Part shown: piece by piece, positions 9,320 through 17,642 of the stretch
Layout: each line of letters begins with the position of its first letter
Position numbering within the stretch: the first letter of the stretch is position 1
Position numbers and translations under genes: made by a program
The notes under the pieces: model-generated
Databases searched by the model: none
Told to the model about the DNA's origin: nothing
The model's input: the letters and a program-made list of their open reading frames with translations, nothing else
Assembly: GCA_015472025.1 (NCBI GenBank)
Contig: BNHL01000001.1
Location: 186,001-250,000 of the forward strand
From: Cytophagales bacterium WSM2-2
GTDB lineage: Bacteria > Bacteroidota > Bacteroidia > Cytophagales > Cyclobacteriaceae
Direction of reading: 5' to 3'
DNA: 64,000 nt

Positions 9320-10378
9320 TCAGGAACTGAGCATCAACTCAAGTTCGAGATAAAAAACGGAATTCCTTTCAAAATATTTTAAGAGATGTCGCTTTGGATA
9401 ATGCAGTTCCAGGCGCCTCATTACATTGGTGAGGCCAATACCGTGATCCGATTCATCACTGGCCGCTATCCAGTTTTCACTTTTAAATACCAATCGGGAA
9501 TCTGCGAGTTGTAAAGAAATCGAGTTTTGGAAATCAGTATTGAAATCTCCGTGCTTAAAAAAATTCTCGACCAGAGGAAGAAGCAACAACGGCACGATTC
9601 GTTTGCCTGTTAAACTACCGTCAATTATAACATGAACCGGGTCATTCTTAGCAATTCGCATCTTTTGAAGCTCTATAAAATCACTGAGGTGCTCTATCTC
9701 TTTTTCCAAGTCCACCTGTTCGCTTTCTGTTTGATAAAGAATGTAACGCAGTAAGTGAGAAAGCTTCACTACAGCATCCTCGGCTTTGTCAGATTTGCTA
9801 CGCACAAGCCAGCGAATATTGTTAAGTGTGTTAAACAAAAAATGAGGACTGATCTGCAACTTGAGTGCAGTGAGCTCTGCTGCAATCTTTTGCAACGCCT
9901 GCTCCTTCTTTTCTTCTTGTGTCTTAACCCATTCCTCACGCCAAACCAAAAGTGAACTAGCTGTAGCCACGATAACTGTAATCAGGAAACTGGCAAAAGT
10001 CGGGCTCGCAAACATCATGGGTGGTGGCCCTGGTCTCGGCCCCATCCTGTCAGGACCCGGGGGTGGAGGCATTCGATGACCTCCCTCTACAAAATATTGG
10101 TGAAACCCTGCATTAAAAAAACTCACGACTATGATCAGAAAAATAAGAATAGCCAAAAATGCAGCCCAGCCTTTTTGTCTCAGAACGACCGGGGTGAGAT
10201 AGAATAAATTAAAGTAGAAAAAGAGAGCCAGCACTAGATTACGAACGGTCAGCGACAACACGCTTTGTGTTGAAAGCTCCATCCAGAAGGGGCGTGGCGA
10301 AAGCAGGACTGGTGCAGCAAAAAAGAGCGCCCAACCAAGCACATGAAATAACAAATTGATTCCGGAAAGTCTTTTCAA
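9320..10378 (-). CDS. LytS/YpdA-like sensor histidine kinase
   Basis: 352 residues. Four membrane segments occupy roughly residues 8-28, 40-63, 70-93 and 127-147, and the loop between the third and fourth is strikingly proline- and methionine-rich (HRMPPPPGPDRMGPRPGPPP, 101-120). A coiled linker leads to the His_kinase domain with phospho-acceptor His179 in LQISPHFLFNTLNNIRWL and the N-box PLLLLPLVENFFKHGDF; the G-box is SDHGIGLTNVMRRL. This is the standard Bacteroidota partner of LytTR regulators and forms an operon with the next gene. The stimulus is unknown; the Pro/Met loop is the likely outward-facing sensor part. Confidence 0.94.
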   Translation of the reverse strand: MKRLSGINLLFHVLGWALFFAAPVLLSPRPFWMELSTQSVLSLTVRNLVLALFFYFNLFYLTPVVLRQKGWAAFLAILIFLIIVVSFFNAGFHQYFVEGGHRMPPPPGPDRMGPRPGPPPMMFASPTFASFLITVIVATASSLLVWREEWVKTQEEKKEQALQKIAAELTALKLQISPHFLFNTLNNIRWLVRSKSDKAEDAVVKLSHLLRYILYQTESEQVDLEKEIEHLSDFIELQKMRIAKNDPVHVIIDGSLTGKRIVPLLLLPLVENFFKHGDFNTDFQNSISLQLADSRLVFKSENWIAASDESDHGIGLTNVMRRLELHYPKRHLLKYFERNSVFYLELELMLSS

Positions 10379-10420
10379 ATTATTTTATTTTAATCCAATT
10401 TATAAAGCCTTCACGTAAAC

Positions 10421-10455
10421 CAAAACCAGGGCCTTCGCTCATCACGAGGCCCTGG
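10421..10455 (-). terminator. Rho-independent-type terminator after the unknown lipoprotein gene
   Basis: A perfect 9-bp stem (10426-10434 with 10447-10455) lies 29 bases past the stop at 10485 on the minus strand and is followed by TTTTGG on that strand. Confidence 0.7.
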
Positions 10456-10484
10456 AGAAACCAACTTAAAACAAACCTCCCAGT

Positions 10485-11564
10485 CTAATTCCCTCCTATT
10501 GTTTTGGTAATTGCAACACCGTTAATGGTTATGGTGATACTCCTGTTGGAGCAAGAACCATCACCAAAGTCCACGATCACCGTTTGCGACCTATAATCCG
10601 TTTCCACAGTTCCGCTCACCGGCCAATGACGCGAAAGCTCGCAGGCCACGTTTTCAACAATCGGCTTCGTAGTATTATGAGAATAAATCGCGGTGCCATC
10701 ACTACTGGTCACTTGTACGCTTGCTGTCGTGACAATAGTTCCACTGGCAGGCTTGCGCGGACTCACTCCTGAAGTTATTGCTGTGATTCTCTCCCGCGAA
10801 CTACTCCAGGCAGCAACAGTCCCATCATTGAAAGTGATTTTCCCGCCAAACACAGTCGTTGTCGATGAGCCCTGACCTGTCGTAGCGTCAAAAGAATTAG
10901 TCCTGGTTTTCGTTCCTTCTATTTTATTGCCATTGACAGCATACCCATCAAAAGTAATTGTCTCCGTTACTTGCTGGCCACTTTTTGCGCGGGTGATGAC
11001 AATCTTTCCAACTCGGGTGATTGTGATCGAGTCATGTTGCTCTGTCACACCAGAACCAAAATTGATTTCTGTCTTAGCAATTTTTTTCAGTAGTGAATCG
11101 AATTGAGGAAACTGCCCACCAGAAAAACTAACTCCTTCAGGTCCTCCCTGAGATGGAACAGAAAGAGTAATCACATTTCCGCTGGCATCGTAGTTTGTAA
11201 TTTTTGCTCCTGCCCTTCCTGACATCCGGATGCCACGCATATCTCCTGCACTTTCTGCATCCACAATGGCAACTAATTCGTTGCTAGGCGTAAGGAAATT
11301 GGAGCCGTTAAGAAAACTGCCCATACCTCCGTTTTTGCAATGTCCCGGAGCAGGCCGGGTATGACTTGAGTCAACTGCTGCACCTGTGGCCGTAGTGGTT
11401 ACGGTAAAACTCGTTCCACTAGCCAGTTGTGAAGCAGTCTGTCCCACGGCCAGCATCGTGCTATTAGCCCCACTGTCAGATGCCGAGATATTTTCTTTGC
11501 TACAGCTGATAACTCCCCCTGCAATACCTAGTATTAGCAGTCCCCTCAAAATGTTTTTCTTCAT
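10485..11564 (-). CDS. Uncharacterised lipoprotein
   Basis: 359 residues from the ATG that begins MKKNILRGLLILGIAGGVIS; the next residue is the lipobox Cys20. A frame extension of 14 codons upstream is non-coding in character and was rejected. The mature protein is rich in Ser, Thr and Gly and predicted to be almost all beta-strand, with repeated patterns such as TITRVGKIVITRAKSGQQ, TKTRTNSFDATTGQGSSTTT and VIVDFGDGSCSNRSITITING near the end. A small KNGGMGSFLNGSNFL stretch lies near residue 77. I do not recognise a family. It is probably a surface or outer-membrane lipoprotein. It is monocistronic, with its own terminator. Confidence 0.85.
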   Translation of the reverse strand: MKKNILRGLLILGIAGGVISCSKENISASDSGANSTMLAVGQTASQLASGTSFTVTTTATGAAVDSSHTRPAPGHCKNGGMGSFLNGSNFLTPSNELVAIVDAESAGDMRGIRMSGRAGAKITNYDASGNVITLSVPSQGGPEGVSFSGGQFPQFDSLLKKIAKTEINFGSGVTEQHDSITITRVGKIVITRAKSGQQVTETITFDGYAVNGNKIEGTKTRTNSFDATTGQGSSTTTVFGGKITFNDGTVAAWSSSRERITAITSGVSPRKPASGTIVTTASVQVTSSDGTAIYSHNTTKPIVENVACELSRHWPVSGTVETDYRSQTVIVDFGDGSCSNRSITITINGVAITKTIGGN

Positions 11565-11660
11565 TGTATTTAAGTTATACCGCATAGACATAACATAAAT
11601 ACACATCGTTTAACCGGAAAATTTCCGGAATGCCTCATGTGTAGCTCAACAGGCAGAAAG

Positions 11661-11707
11661 TGTATATCTATTCCACTCCGGGCACACCGGCATGAAATAG
11701 ATATACA
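11661..11707 (-). terminator. Long inverted repeat after the S9 peptidase gene
   Basis: Bases 11661-11672 are exactly complementary to 11696-11707 (12 bp), and the 23-base loop holds a second small stem (CCGG with CCGG). It lies 14 bases past the peptidase stop on the minus strand. A terminator or 3' stability hairpin is likely, but no T-run follows directly. Confidence 0.5.
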
Positions 11708-11720
11708 ATAAGATGGAGCA

Positions 11721-13655
11721 TCAGTTTCCTCCTTGCGCGGATGCGCCCTTCAGGTATTTGTCGAGGAATTTTACAATCTCCTCGTTCGCCTTGATGTTGT
11801 TTTCTTTTTTCACAAAACCATGTCCTTCATCAGGGAACACAATATATTCCACGGATACACCGTTCTTCTTTGCGGCCGCAATGATTTCATCCGACTCTAC
11901 CTGGAGTACGCGTGGGTCATTGCTTCCCTGCAGTACGATGAACGGCTTGGTGATTTTATTTGCATGAAATAGCGGGCTCTTATTGTACAATGCCGCTGAA
12001 TCTTTTTTAGGGTCACCCATCTCGGTATAGAGCGCTTCGCGGAATGATGCCCACCACGGTGGAATGCTCTTCAACGTGCGCAGCCAGTTGGTCACGCCAA
12101 ACAAGTTAACACCCACTTTAAACTCTTCCGGAGTAAAAGTCAATGCAGCCATAGTCATATAACCGCCATAGCTTCCACCCATGATTCCAACTTTTTCCAT
12201 ATCCACGTAAGGAAGAGTTGCCAGGAGTTTTTTAGATTCAACACAATCTTTTAAGTCAGCATCGCCATGCTTGCGATCATCCGCTGCAAAAAATGTTTTG
12301 CCGTACCCCGAGCTGCCCCTATTATTCACTGCCAACACCACATATCCATGATTAACGATATGCTGCACCATCGCGCTGTAGTTCAAGCGAGTCTGGCCAC
12401 CAGGGCCACCATGTATCAATAAGATAGCGGGAGCTTTCTCACCCTCTGCCAATCCCTGCGGTTTGTAAAGCAAACATGGAACCTCCATTCCATCGTACGA
12501 CTTGAACCTGACCACTTCTCCGGCCACCAGGTGCAAAGGATCGATCTCTTTGCTCATTGTATTGGTCAGTTGTTTAAGTTCTTTTGTTTCAAAATTGTAA
12601 ACGAACAAATTGCTCGGTGACTTGGAGCTGCTTACATAGAATGACATTAGCTTTTCGCTGTCAGAAATATTTACGGCAGTAATATCTCCCTCAGGAAGCC
12701 CTGCAACTTGTATAGGCTGGTTTGTAGCACCATCGTAAATTTTGATTTCGGTCCGTGCATCATTATTAATCGCCACTACGCGGTATTTGCCATTGCGCGA
12801 TTGATAAGCGTACATCATGTCCCATGGCGCTTCCTCTATTTTTGTAATAGCACCTGAAGCAATATCATAACTGGCCAGGTACATAAACTCACTTCCCTCG
12901 TTAGTGAGGAAATACAACTTCTTTCCATCCAGGCTAAAGTACTGGGGTGAAAACTGCTTGTCACCTTTGTGTTCAGAAAGGAGTTTCACTTTACCTGTCT
13001 GCGTATCAAGCAAGTGCATGTTGGAGTTGTTTGTAGTAATGGTTTGCCCTAATGCGATATAACGATCGTCATTGGAGATGGCAGCAGGATTCAAACCTTG
13101 TTCATTTTTGTAGGCTACTGAGGCCGGGTATACTTTTGCTTCATTTTGCTTCCCGTCAATCTGTACTTTGTAAAGGTCGAAATACTTTTTGTCGCGGCTG
13201 TTGGAGCTATAATACAAGAGTTTCTTATCGTAGCTCCAGCCTGCAAAATTGGCTTTTGCCGTTGAGTCCTGGATCAGGTCATTGACGTTGCCTTCCGGGG
13301 TTTGCACGTAGATATGTGTGATTTCATTTCCACCTTTGTCACTGCCATATAAAATTCTGTTATCGTTGGGAAAATAGCCGTACGAGAAAATCGCATTGTC
13401 CACTGATTTAGTCAGTTGCTTCTTTTCACCGGTCTTGATATCAATTTCGAAGGCATTGAAGATGCCTGTTTCCTTGCTGTTGATGAGGATTTTCGACTCA
13501 TCGGAAGAAAATGCATTTCCTCCAATCTGAACGATGTCCATGAACTGTGCCATGGAATATAACGGAGGCTTTTTAGATTCCCCGGATTGACTACACCCGG
13601 CCATAATCATCAAAGCGACTAAAAATGACAAGACAGACAATGTTTTAAGCTTCAT
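11721..13655 (-). CDS. S9-family prolyl oligopeptidase-like peptidase
   Basis: 644 residues from the ATG giving a lipoprotein signal (MKLKTLSVLSFLVALMIMAG, then Cys21); a 13-codon upstream extension was rejected. Residues about 35-370 form a WD40/TolB-type beta-propeller with several blades (for example KLLYYSSNSRDKKYFDLYKV). The C-terminal alpha/beta hydrolase carries the oxyanion region LLIHGGPGG, the nucleophile in GIMGGSYGGYMTMAA, the Asp in LQGSNDPRVL and the His in FPDEGHGFVKKEN. It should cleave oligopeptides, or acylated or N-terminal dipeptides, in the periplasm. The gene is monocistronic, with the CAT tRNA 70 bases upstream of its start on the same strand. Confidence 0.94.
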   Translation of the reverse strand: MKLKTLSVLSFLVALMIMAGCSQSGESKKPPLYSMAQFMDIVQIGGNAFSSDESKILINSKETGIFNAFEIDIKTGEKKQLTKSVDNAIFSYGYFPNDNRILYGSDKGGNEITHIYVQTPEGNVNDLIQDSTAKANFAGWSYDKKLLYYSSNSRDKKYFDLYKVQIDGKQNEAKVYPASVAYKNEQGLNPAAISNDDRYIALGQTITTNNSNMHLLDTQTGKVKLLSEHKGDKQFSPQYFSLDGKKLYFLTNEGSEFMYLASYDIASGAITKIEEAPWDMMYAYQSRNGKYRVVAINNDARTEIKIYDGATNQPIQVAGLPEGDITAVNISDSEKLMSFYVSSSKSPSNLFVYNFETKELKQLTNTMSKEIDPLHLVAGEVVRFKSYDGMEVPCLLYKPQGLAEGEKAPAILLIHGGPGGQTRLNYSAMVQHIVNHGYVVLAVNNRGSSGYGKTFFAADDRKHGDADLKDCVESKKLLATLPYVDMEKVGIMGGSYGGYMTMAALTFTPEEFKVGVNLFGVTNWLRTLKSIPPWWASFREALYTEMGDPKKDSAALYNKSPLFHANKITKPFIVLQGSNDPRVLQVESDEIIAAAKKNGVSVEYIVFPDEGHGFVKKENNIKANEEIVKFLDKYLKGASAQGGN

Positions 13656-13724
13656 AAGGTTGAGTTTGGAATTAATGTAGCAAAACTGCCTCAAACCCGA
13701 AACAGAGAATAGATGAGTGGAAAG

Positions 13725-13798
13725 TGGGCCCTGCTGGGAACGATCCAGCGACCCTCAGATTATGAGTCTGATGCTCTAACCAGCTGAGCTAAGGGCCC
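13725..13798 (-). tRNA. tRNA with CAT anticodon (elongator Met or lysidine-modified Ile2)
   Basis: A 74-base cloverleaf: 7-bp acceptor stem GGGCCCT/AGGGCCC, D stem GCTC/GAGC, anticodon stem TCAGA/TCTGA with loop CTCATAA (anticodon CAT), variable loop GGGTC, T stem GCTGG/CCAGC and discriminator A. CCA is not encoded. The acceptor and anticodon arms look more like bacterial Ile2 (CAT read as LAU after lysidine) than like elongator Met, and it lacks initiator features, but I cannot decide by eye. The T loop is ATCGTTC: positions 54 and 58 are A and T, the reverse of the usual T54-A58. Confidence 0.93.
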
Positions 13799-13960
13799 TA
13801 AAAAAGAGTTGCAAGTTTAGCGATGGAAAAGAGATTTAGCAACTATTTTAATCATCCTTGTACCTTTCTAACCTCAAGATGGCTACCAGAATTGAGTTAA
13901 GGCCCCAGGGTTTGAAAAAGAGTTGCATTGTTCCGTATTTGCGGGCTTATCCAACAAACC

Positions 13961-14581
13961 TTGATCTCCAACGGAACTAAAAATCTCATCTTCGACCTGG
14001 GCGGGGTAATTATGGACCTCGATTTTTCTAAGACTTACGAGGCCTTCTCAAAGCTGGCGAAACTGCCTGTCCCTGCCTTAAAAGAAAAAATGCCTCAGGT
14101 GACTTTTTTCAATGAATATGAAAAAGGTCTTATAACCGATTTTGAATTCAGGCATCAACTTCGCTTGTTTCTTAATTCGGAAGTATCGGATCAGGAAATC
14201 GACATCGCGTGGAATGCCATGCTCCTCGACATCACCAGGGAACGACTTGATTTATTGACAAGACTTCAGTCGAAATACAACACGTTTTTACTCAGCAATA
14301 CGAACAGCATCCATCTTCGCGTTGTGAATGAAACCGTTTTCCGCTCTTCGGGGGTGAGAGAGCTCGATGCTTTTTTTCGCAAAGCTTACTATTCACACCT
14401 GATGCGTTTAAGAAAACCTGATCCGGAAATTTTCAAACAGGTGTTGAAAGAAAATAATCTTCAGGCTGCCGAGACGCTATTCATGGACGATATCGCTGAG
14501 AACATTAATGGCGCAAAATCCGTTGGCATCCAAACTATCCAAATCACTTCAACCAATCAGATTCTATCTTTGTTTGCATGA
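13961..14581 (+). CDS. HAD-superfamily phosphatase (YihX-like)
   Basis: 206 residues from a TTG at 13961; no ATG precedes the essential motif, and a TTG at 13928 would add 11 unlikely residues. Motif I is LIFDLGGVIMDLDF, with the first catalytic Asp but Gly in place of the second, as in YihX-type HAD-IA proteins. Motif II is FLLSNTNSIH, the Lys lies in LMRLRKPDPEIFKQ, and motif IV is ETLFMDDIAENINGAKSVGI. YihX removes phosphate from alpha-glucose-1-phosphate; substrate here is not determined. Its stop overlaps the start of the site-2 protease gene (ATGA), so the two are translationally coupled. Confidence 0.9.
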   Translation: MISNGTKNLIFDLGGVIMDLDFSKTYEAFSKLAKLPVPALKEKMPQVTFFNEYEKGLITDFEFRHQLRLFLNSEVSDQEIDIAWNAMLLDITRERLDLLTRLQSKYNTFLLSNTNSIHLRVVNETVFRSSGVRELDAFFRKAYYSHLMRLRKPDPEIFKQVLKENNLQAAETLFMDDIAENINGAKSVGIQTIQITSTNQILSLFA

Positions 14582-15717
14582 ACCCCAAGATCAAATCATA
14601 TTTAATTCATTCCGCTCTCTTCATCATCACTTTAATTACGACTACGTTGGCAGGGGCCGAATGGACCAACGGAAAATCGATATTGGCCGAAGGCTTTACG
14701 TGGGCTGACTTTGCCGGAGGCCTTCCTTATTCCATCTGTTTTTTGGCTATCCTCACATGCCACGAGTTTGGACATTACTTCACTGCCATTCATTATAGGG
14801 TACGGACCACCTTACCCTACTTCATTCCTCTTCCTCCATTCTTTCCTCTTTTTGGAACACTGGGTGCACTCATCCGGCTTAAGCAACCGGTTTACTCCAA
14901 CCGACAGCAATTTGATATTGGAATAGCCGGGCCGCTGGCAGGGTTTATCGTAGCACTTGGTTTTCTTATCTACGGCTTCGCCACCTTGCCTCCACCAGAA
15001 TATGTTTTTCAGTTTCACCCGGAATATCAAAAATACGGACTTGACTATGTCAACCATGTTTATGACCGGGCTGCTATGCCTGAACACACAATTGATGTCG
15101 TGATTGGCAAAAATATGCTCTTTGTTCTACTTGAAAGGATTTTTGCAGATCCGGTACGCATGCCCAACCCGCACGAGATCATGCATTATCCTTTTCTATT
15201 TGCAGGATTCCTTTCACTCATTTTCACCGGGTTAAATCTTTTACCCATTGGTCAACTGGATGGTGGGCATGTGCTGTACGGATTGGTGGGATATCGTTGG
15301 CATAGAATCATTGCTTCAGGAGTCTTCTTCGTTGTACTTTTTGTTTCGGGTCTTGGCTTTGTCGAATTGAACTTTTCTCTATTTCAGTGGTTCAACATAG
15401 CTTACCCGCTATTCTTATTCATCGCCATGCGGAGCCTCTTTGAAAAGAAACGTGACCGCGCTATGTATGCTTTGATCATATTCGCGGCTCAGTACATCAC
15501 ACGATATTTATTCCCGGGGTTTGGTGGCTACCCAGGGTGGTTTCTATTTGTAATGATAATCAGCACTTTAGTTGGGGTGCCGCATCCACCTTCTGAAATT
15601 GAACAACCCCTCGATACAAAAAGGAAAATTCTGGGATGGTTTGCCTTGCTGATTTTTATTCTTTGTATCGCTCCGGACCCGATAAATATGATCTTCCCGC
15701 CTACGGAAGCACCATAA
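14578..15717 (+). CDS. Site-2 protease family protein (M50 metalloprotease)
   Basis: 379 residues with about eight membrane segments. The zinc motif CHEFGHYF (His62, Glu63, His66) lies in an early membrane helix and the second metal-binding motif LLPIGQLDGGHVLYG near residue 222, as expected for intramembrane M50 proteases. A conserved PYFIPLPPFFPLFGTLGALI segment after the zinc site also fits bacterial members. Such enzymes cut membrane-anchored regulators; the target is unknown. It is coupled to the HAD gene by a four-base overlap. Its 3' end overlaps the 3' end of the convergent T9SS cargo gene by 17 bases. Confidence 0.93.
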   Translation: MNPKIKSYLIHSALFIITLITTTLAGAEWTNGKSILAEGFTWADFAGGLPYSICFLAILTCHEFGHYFTAIHYRVRTTLPYFIPLPPFFPLFGTLGALIRLKQPVYSNRQQFDIGIAGPLAGFIVALGFLIYGFATLPPPEYVFQFHPEYQKYGLDYVNHVYDRAAMPEHTIDVVIGKNMLFVLLERIFADPVRMPNPHEIMHYPFLFAGFLSLIFTGLNLLPIGQLDGGHVLYGLVGYRWHRIIASGVFFVVLFVSGLGFVELNFSLFQWFNIAYPLFLFIAMRSLFEKKRDRAMYALIIFAAQYITRYLFPGFGGYPGWFLFVMIISTLVGVPHPPSEIEQPLDTKRKILGWFALLIFILCIAPDPINMIFPPTEAP

Positions 15718-17641
15718 TTTTTTCGGTACGCCATTTCAAGCCATTAAAGTAGCGTACAATATAGAGCCCGGTAGATGGGCTTCCCAATGTGATCTGAGAC
15801 CTATCGAATGAGCCTTCCTGCAGAAACGATATCTGTTTGCCTGTTACATCAACAACCTGCAGATTCTGAACGACCCCGTCAAGATAGAATATACCCCGGT
15901 TAGGATTGGGGTAAGCAAAAAGTCGTTCCTCTGTTATTTCCGTCACCGTGTTGACTTGACCATTACCAAACACTGGCCTCATCATGAGGTTTCCGTGCAA
16001 GTCTGAATTCTTCTGCCAAACTCCAACTGTGTTATAAAATAATTTGGAACCAGAATCTGAGTTCTTATCAAAGCCAACACCGATAGTCGCAGTAGAGTTT
16101 TGCTTATAGCCGATAAAAAATTTATTCTTTACAAGAACCGGCTGACCCAGCCGTACGCGCACAAACTTGTTATTCTCCGTTCGCTGCACTGTATAATCCT
16201 GTTGCGTCAATGTGCGCGCCTTGGTTACTGTTGTATCCAGGACCTGGTTGTCATAAACTATCAGCTGGATTATCTGGTTGCTTTCATCTCCAACGTGCGG
16301 AAAATAAATATCCAGTGCCACCAGGGTATCAACCTTTCGATAGAGCATATCGTACTGGTACGCCAGGAACGTGCCTGGCTGAGTCAACGACACCGCATAT
16401 TCGGCACCGCCATCGTCATAAGCGTAATATTTGCTCAAAGAAAAACTGGTGCTGATGGTATCATTCTTCCTAAAGTCAAGTCCTTTATAAACCAGCGTAT
16501 CAAAATCGCCAATATTGCTATTGATTTTTTTCACGTTATCACCAGAGTTCAGTTTAAACTGAAATTTCAAGCCGATAGAATCAACTTTTGGGTCGAGTGA
16601 CAAGAATGAAGGAAGTTTGTTCAGTGTAACCTTTGTCGAGTGATCATTAAATATCTCAACAGCGGGAATTGAATCGAGAAGAGAAGAGTTTTTTGTCACG
16701 ACTTTATTAAGTCGGGTGGCAGTCACTAACCTGGCGATCAGGTTGGTTGGTTGAGGATAGTTAGCCGCAACAGTTTGATCTATGCGTTGGTTGGTGAGTG
16801 TGAGGGATGGCAGGTCCAGTAAACTATCGCCCTTCGACAACAAGTGTTTTACCGGAATTGCAAAGTATTGCTGAAAAACAGTAGTCAATGGCGTTGCGAT
16901 TGCCCTGTCGGGAATATCTGCGTATTGCGGTGCGTACTGTGTCTTGCCATTGCTTACGTACACATAATCCAGGTTCCATGTATCGAATGGTCCGGAAAGA
17001 CGGGCGAAATTTTGAAAACGAAATTGAAAATTTCCGTGGAAATAGCGACTATCAGTAATCGGCACCTTCACTTTGATAAATTTTGTGCGATCACCGGAAT
17101 AGGCGCTGTCATACCACACTTTCACCCAAACACTTGAGTCGTTCTTAAGCCACAGGGAAAATTCGTCATTCGGATCCGGTGCCTCACCATTACCTTGATA
17201 TTGATAGAAAAAAGAAATGTAAACGTTACTTCGCAACGAGGGAGCAATGTTATCCATTCTAAGCGGACGCGAAGTAAGCTTATCGGCCACTCCTTTAGCT
17301 AACGGCAGGTTAACACTATAGGGTCCTCCCAGTGAATCCAAACCATCAAAGGTGGCAACGTTTAATGAAGGTGGGTTGATTGCCATTCCATTGTTAACCC
17401 ATACCGAGTGACCGTATTGCCAGAGGCTGTCATTGGCAAATCTGGCGACCGAATCAACATGGTAAGGATTATTGAAAGAGAAGTCATCCCAGAACGGCAA
17501 CTCGACCGGTTTTAAACTTTGAATTCGGGCGGCTTTATGTTTTTTTCCCGGAATGGCAGAATGAACAATCGATGTTTGCTTCAATTGTGCTTCTGATGCA
17601 AACACGACCAGCAAAAAAATGAAACTCAGGTATAATCGCAT
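15701..17641 (-). CDS. Secreted protein with type IX secretion C-terminal domain
   Basis: 646 residues from the ATG at 17641, which follows the PASTA gene stop by one base and begins a clean signal peptide (MRLYLSFIFLLVVFASEA). The middle is beta-rich, with WDDFSFNNPYHVDSV, a jelly-roll-like stretch (FQFRFQNFARLSGPFDTWNL) and an ALDIYFPHVGDE segment. The last 80 residues are a T9SS sorting domain: FAYPNPNRGIFYLDGV, VVDVTGKQI, STGLYIVRYFNG, KIMVLP. It is probably displayed on or released from the cell surface; no catalytic motif is visible. It is the last gene of the ddl-PASTA group and overlaps the convergent M50 gene by 17 bases. Confidence 0.88.
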   Translation of the reverse strand: MRLYLSFIFLLVVFASEAQLKQTSIVHSAIPGKKHKAARIQSLKPVELPFWDDFSFNNPYHVDSVARFANDSLWQYGHSVWVNNGMAINPPSLNVATFDGLDSLGGPYSVNLPLAKGVADKLTSRPLRMDNIAPSLRSNVYISFFYQYQGNGEAPDPNDEFSLWLKNDSSVWVKVWYDSAYSGDRTKFIKVKVPITDSRYFHGNFQFRFQNFARLSGPFDTWNLDYVYVSNGKTQYAPQYADIPDRAIATPLTTVFQQYFAIPVKHLLSKGDSLLDLPSLTLTNQRIDQTVAANYPQPTNLIARLVTATRLNKVVTKNSSLLDSIPAVEIFNDHSTKVTLNKLPSFLSLDPKVDSIGLKFQFKLNSGDNVKKINSNIGDFDTLVYKGLDFRKNDTISTSFSLSKYYAYDDGGAEYAVSLTQPGTFLAYQYDMLYRKVDTLVALDIYFPHVGDESNQIIQLIVYDNQVLDTTVTKARTLTQQDYTVQRTENNKFVRVRLGQPVLVKNKFFIGYKQNSTATIGVGFDKNSDSGSKLFYNTVGVWQKNSDLHGNLMMRPVFGNGQVNTVTEITEERLFAYPNPNRGIFYLDGVVQNLQVVDVTGKQISFLQEGSFDRSQITLGSPSTGLYIVRYFNGLKWRTEKIMVLP

Positions 17642-17642
17642 G

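Noticed and set aside
16100-16600. A 166-codon open frame on the plus strand
   Set aside because: It lies wholly inside the T9SS cargo gene on the other strand and has no domain or signal; the minus-strand gene has clear sorting motifs.
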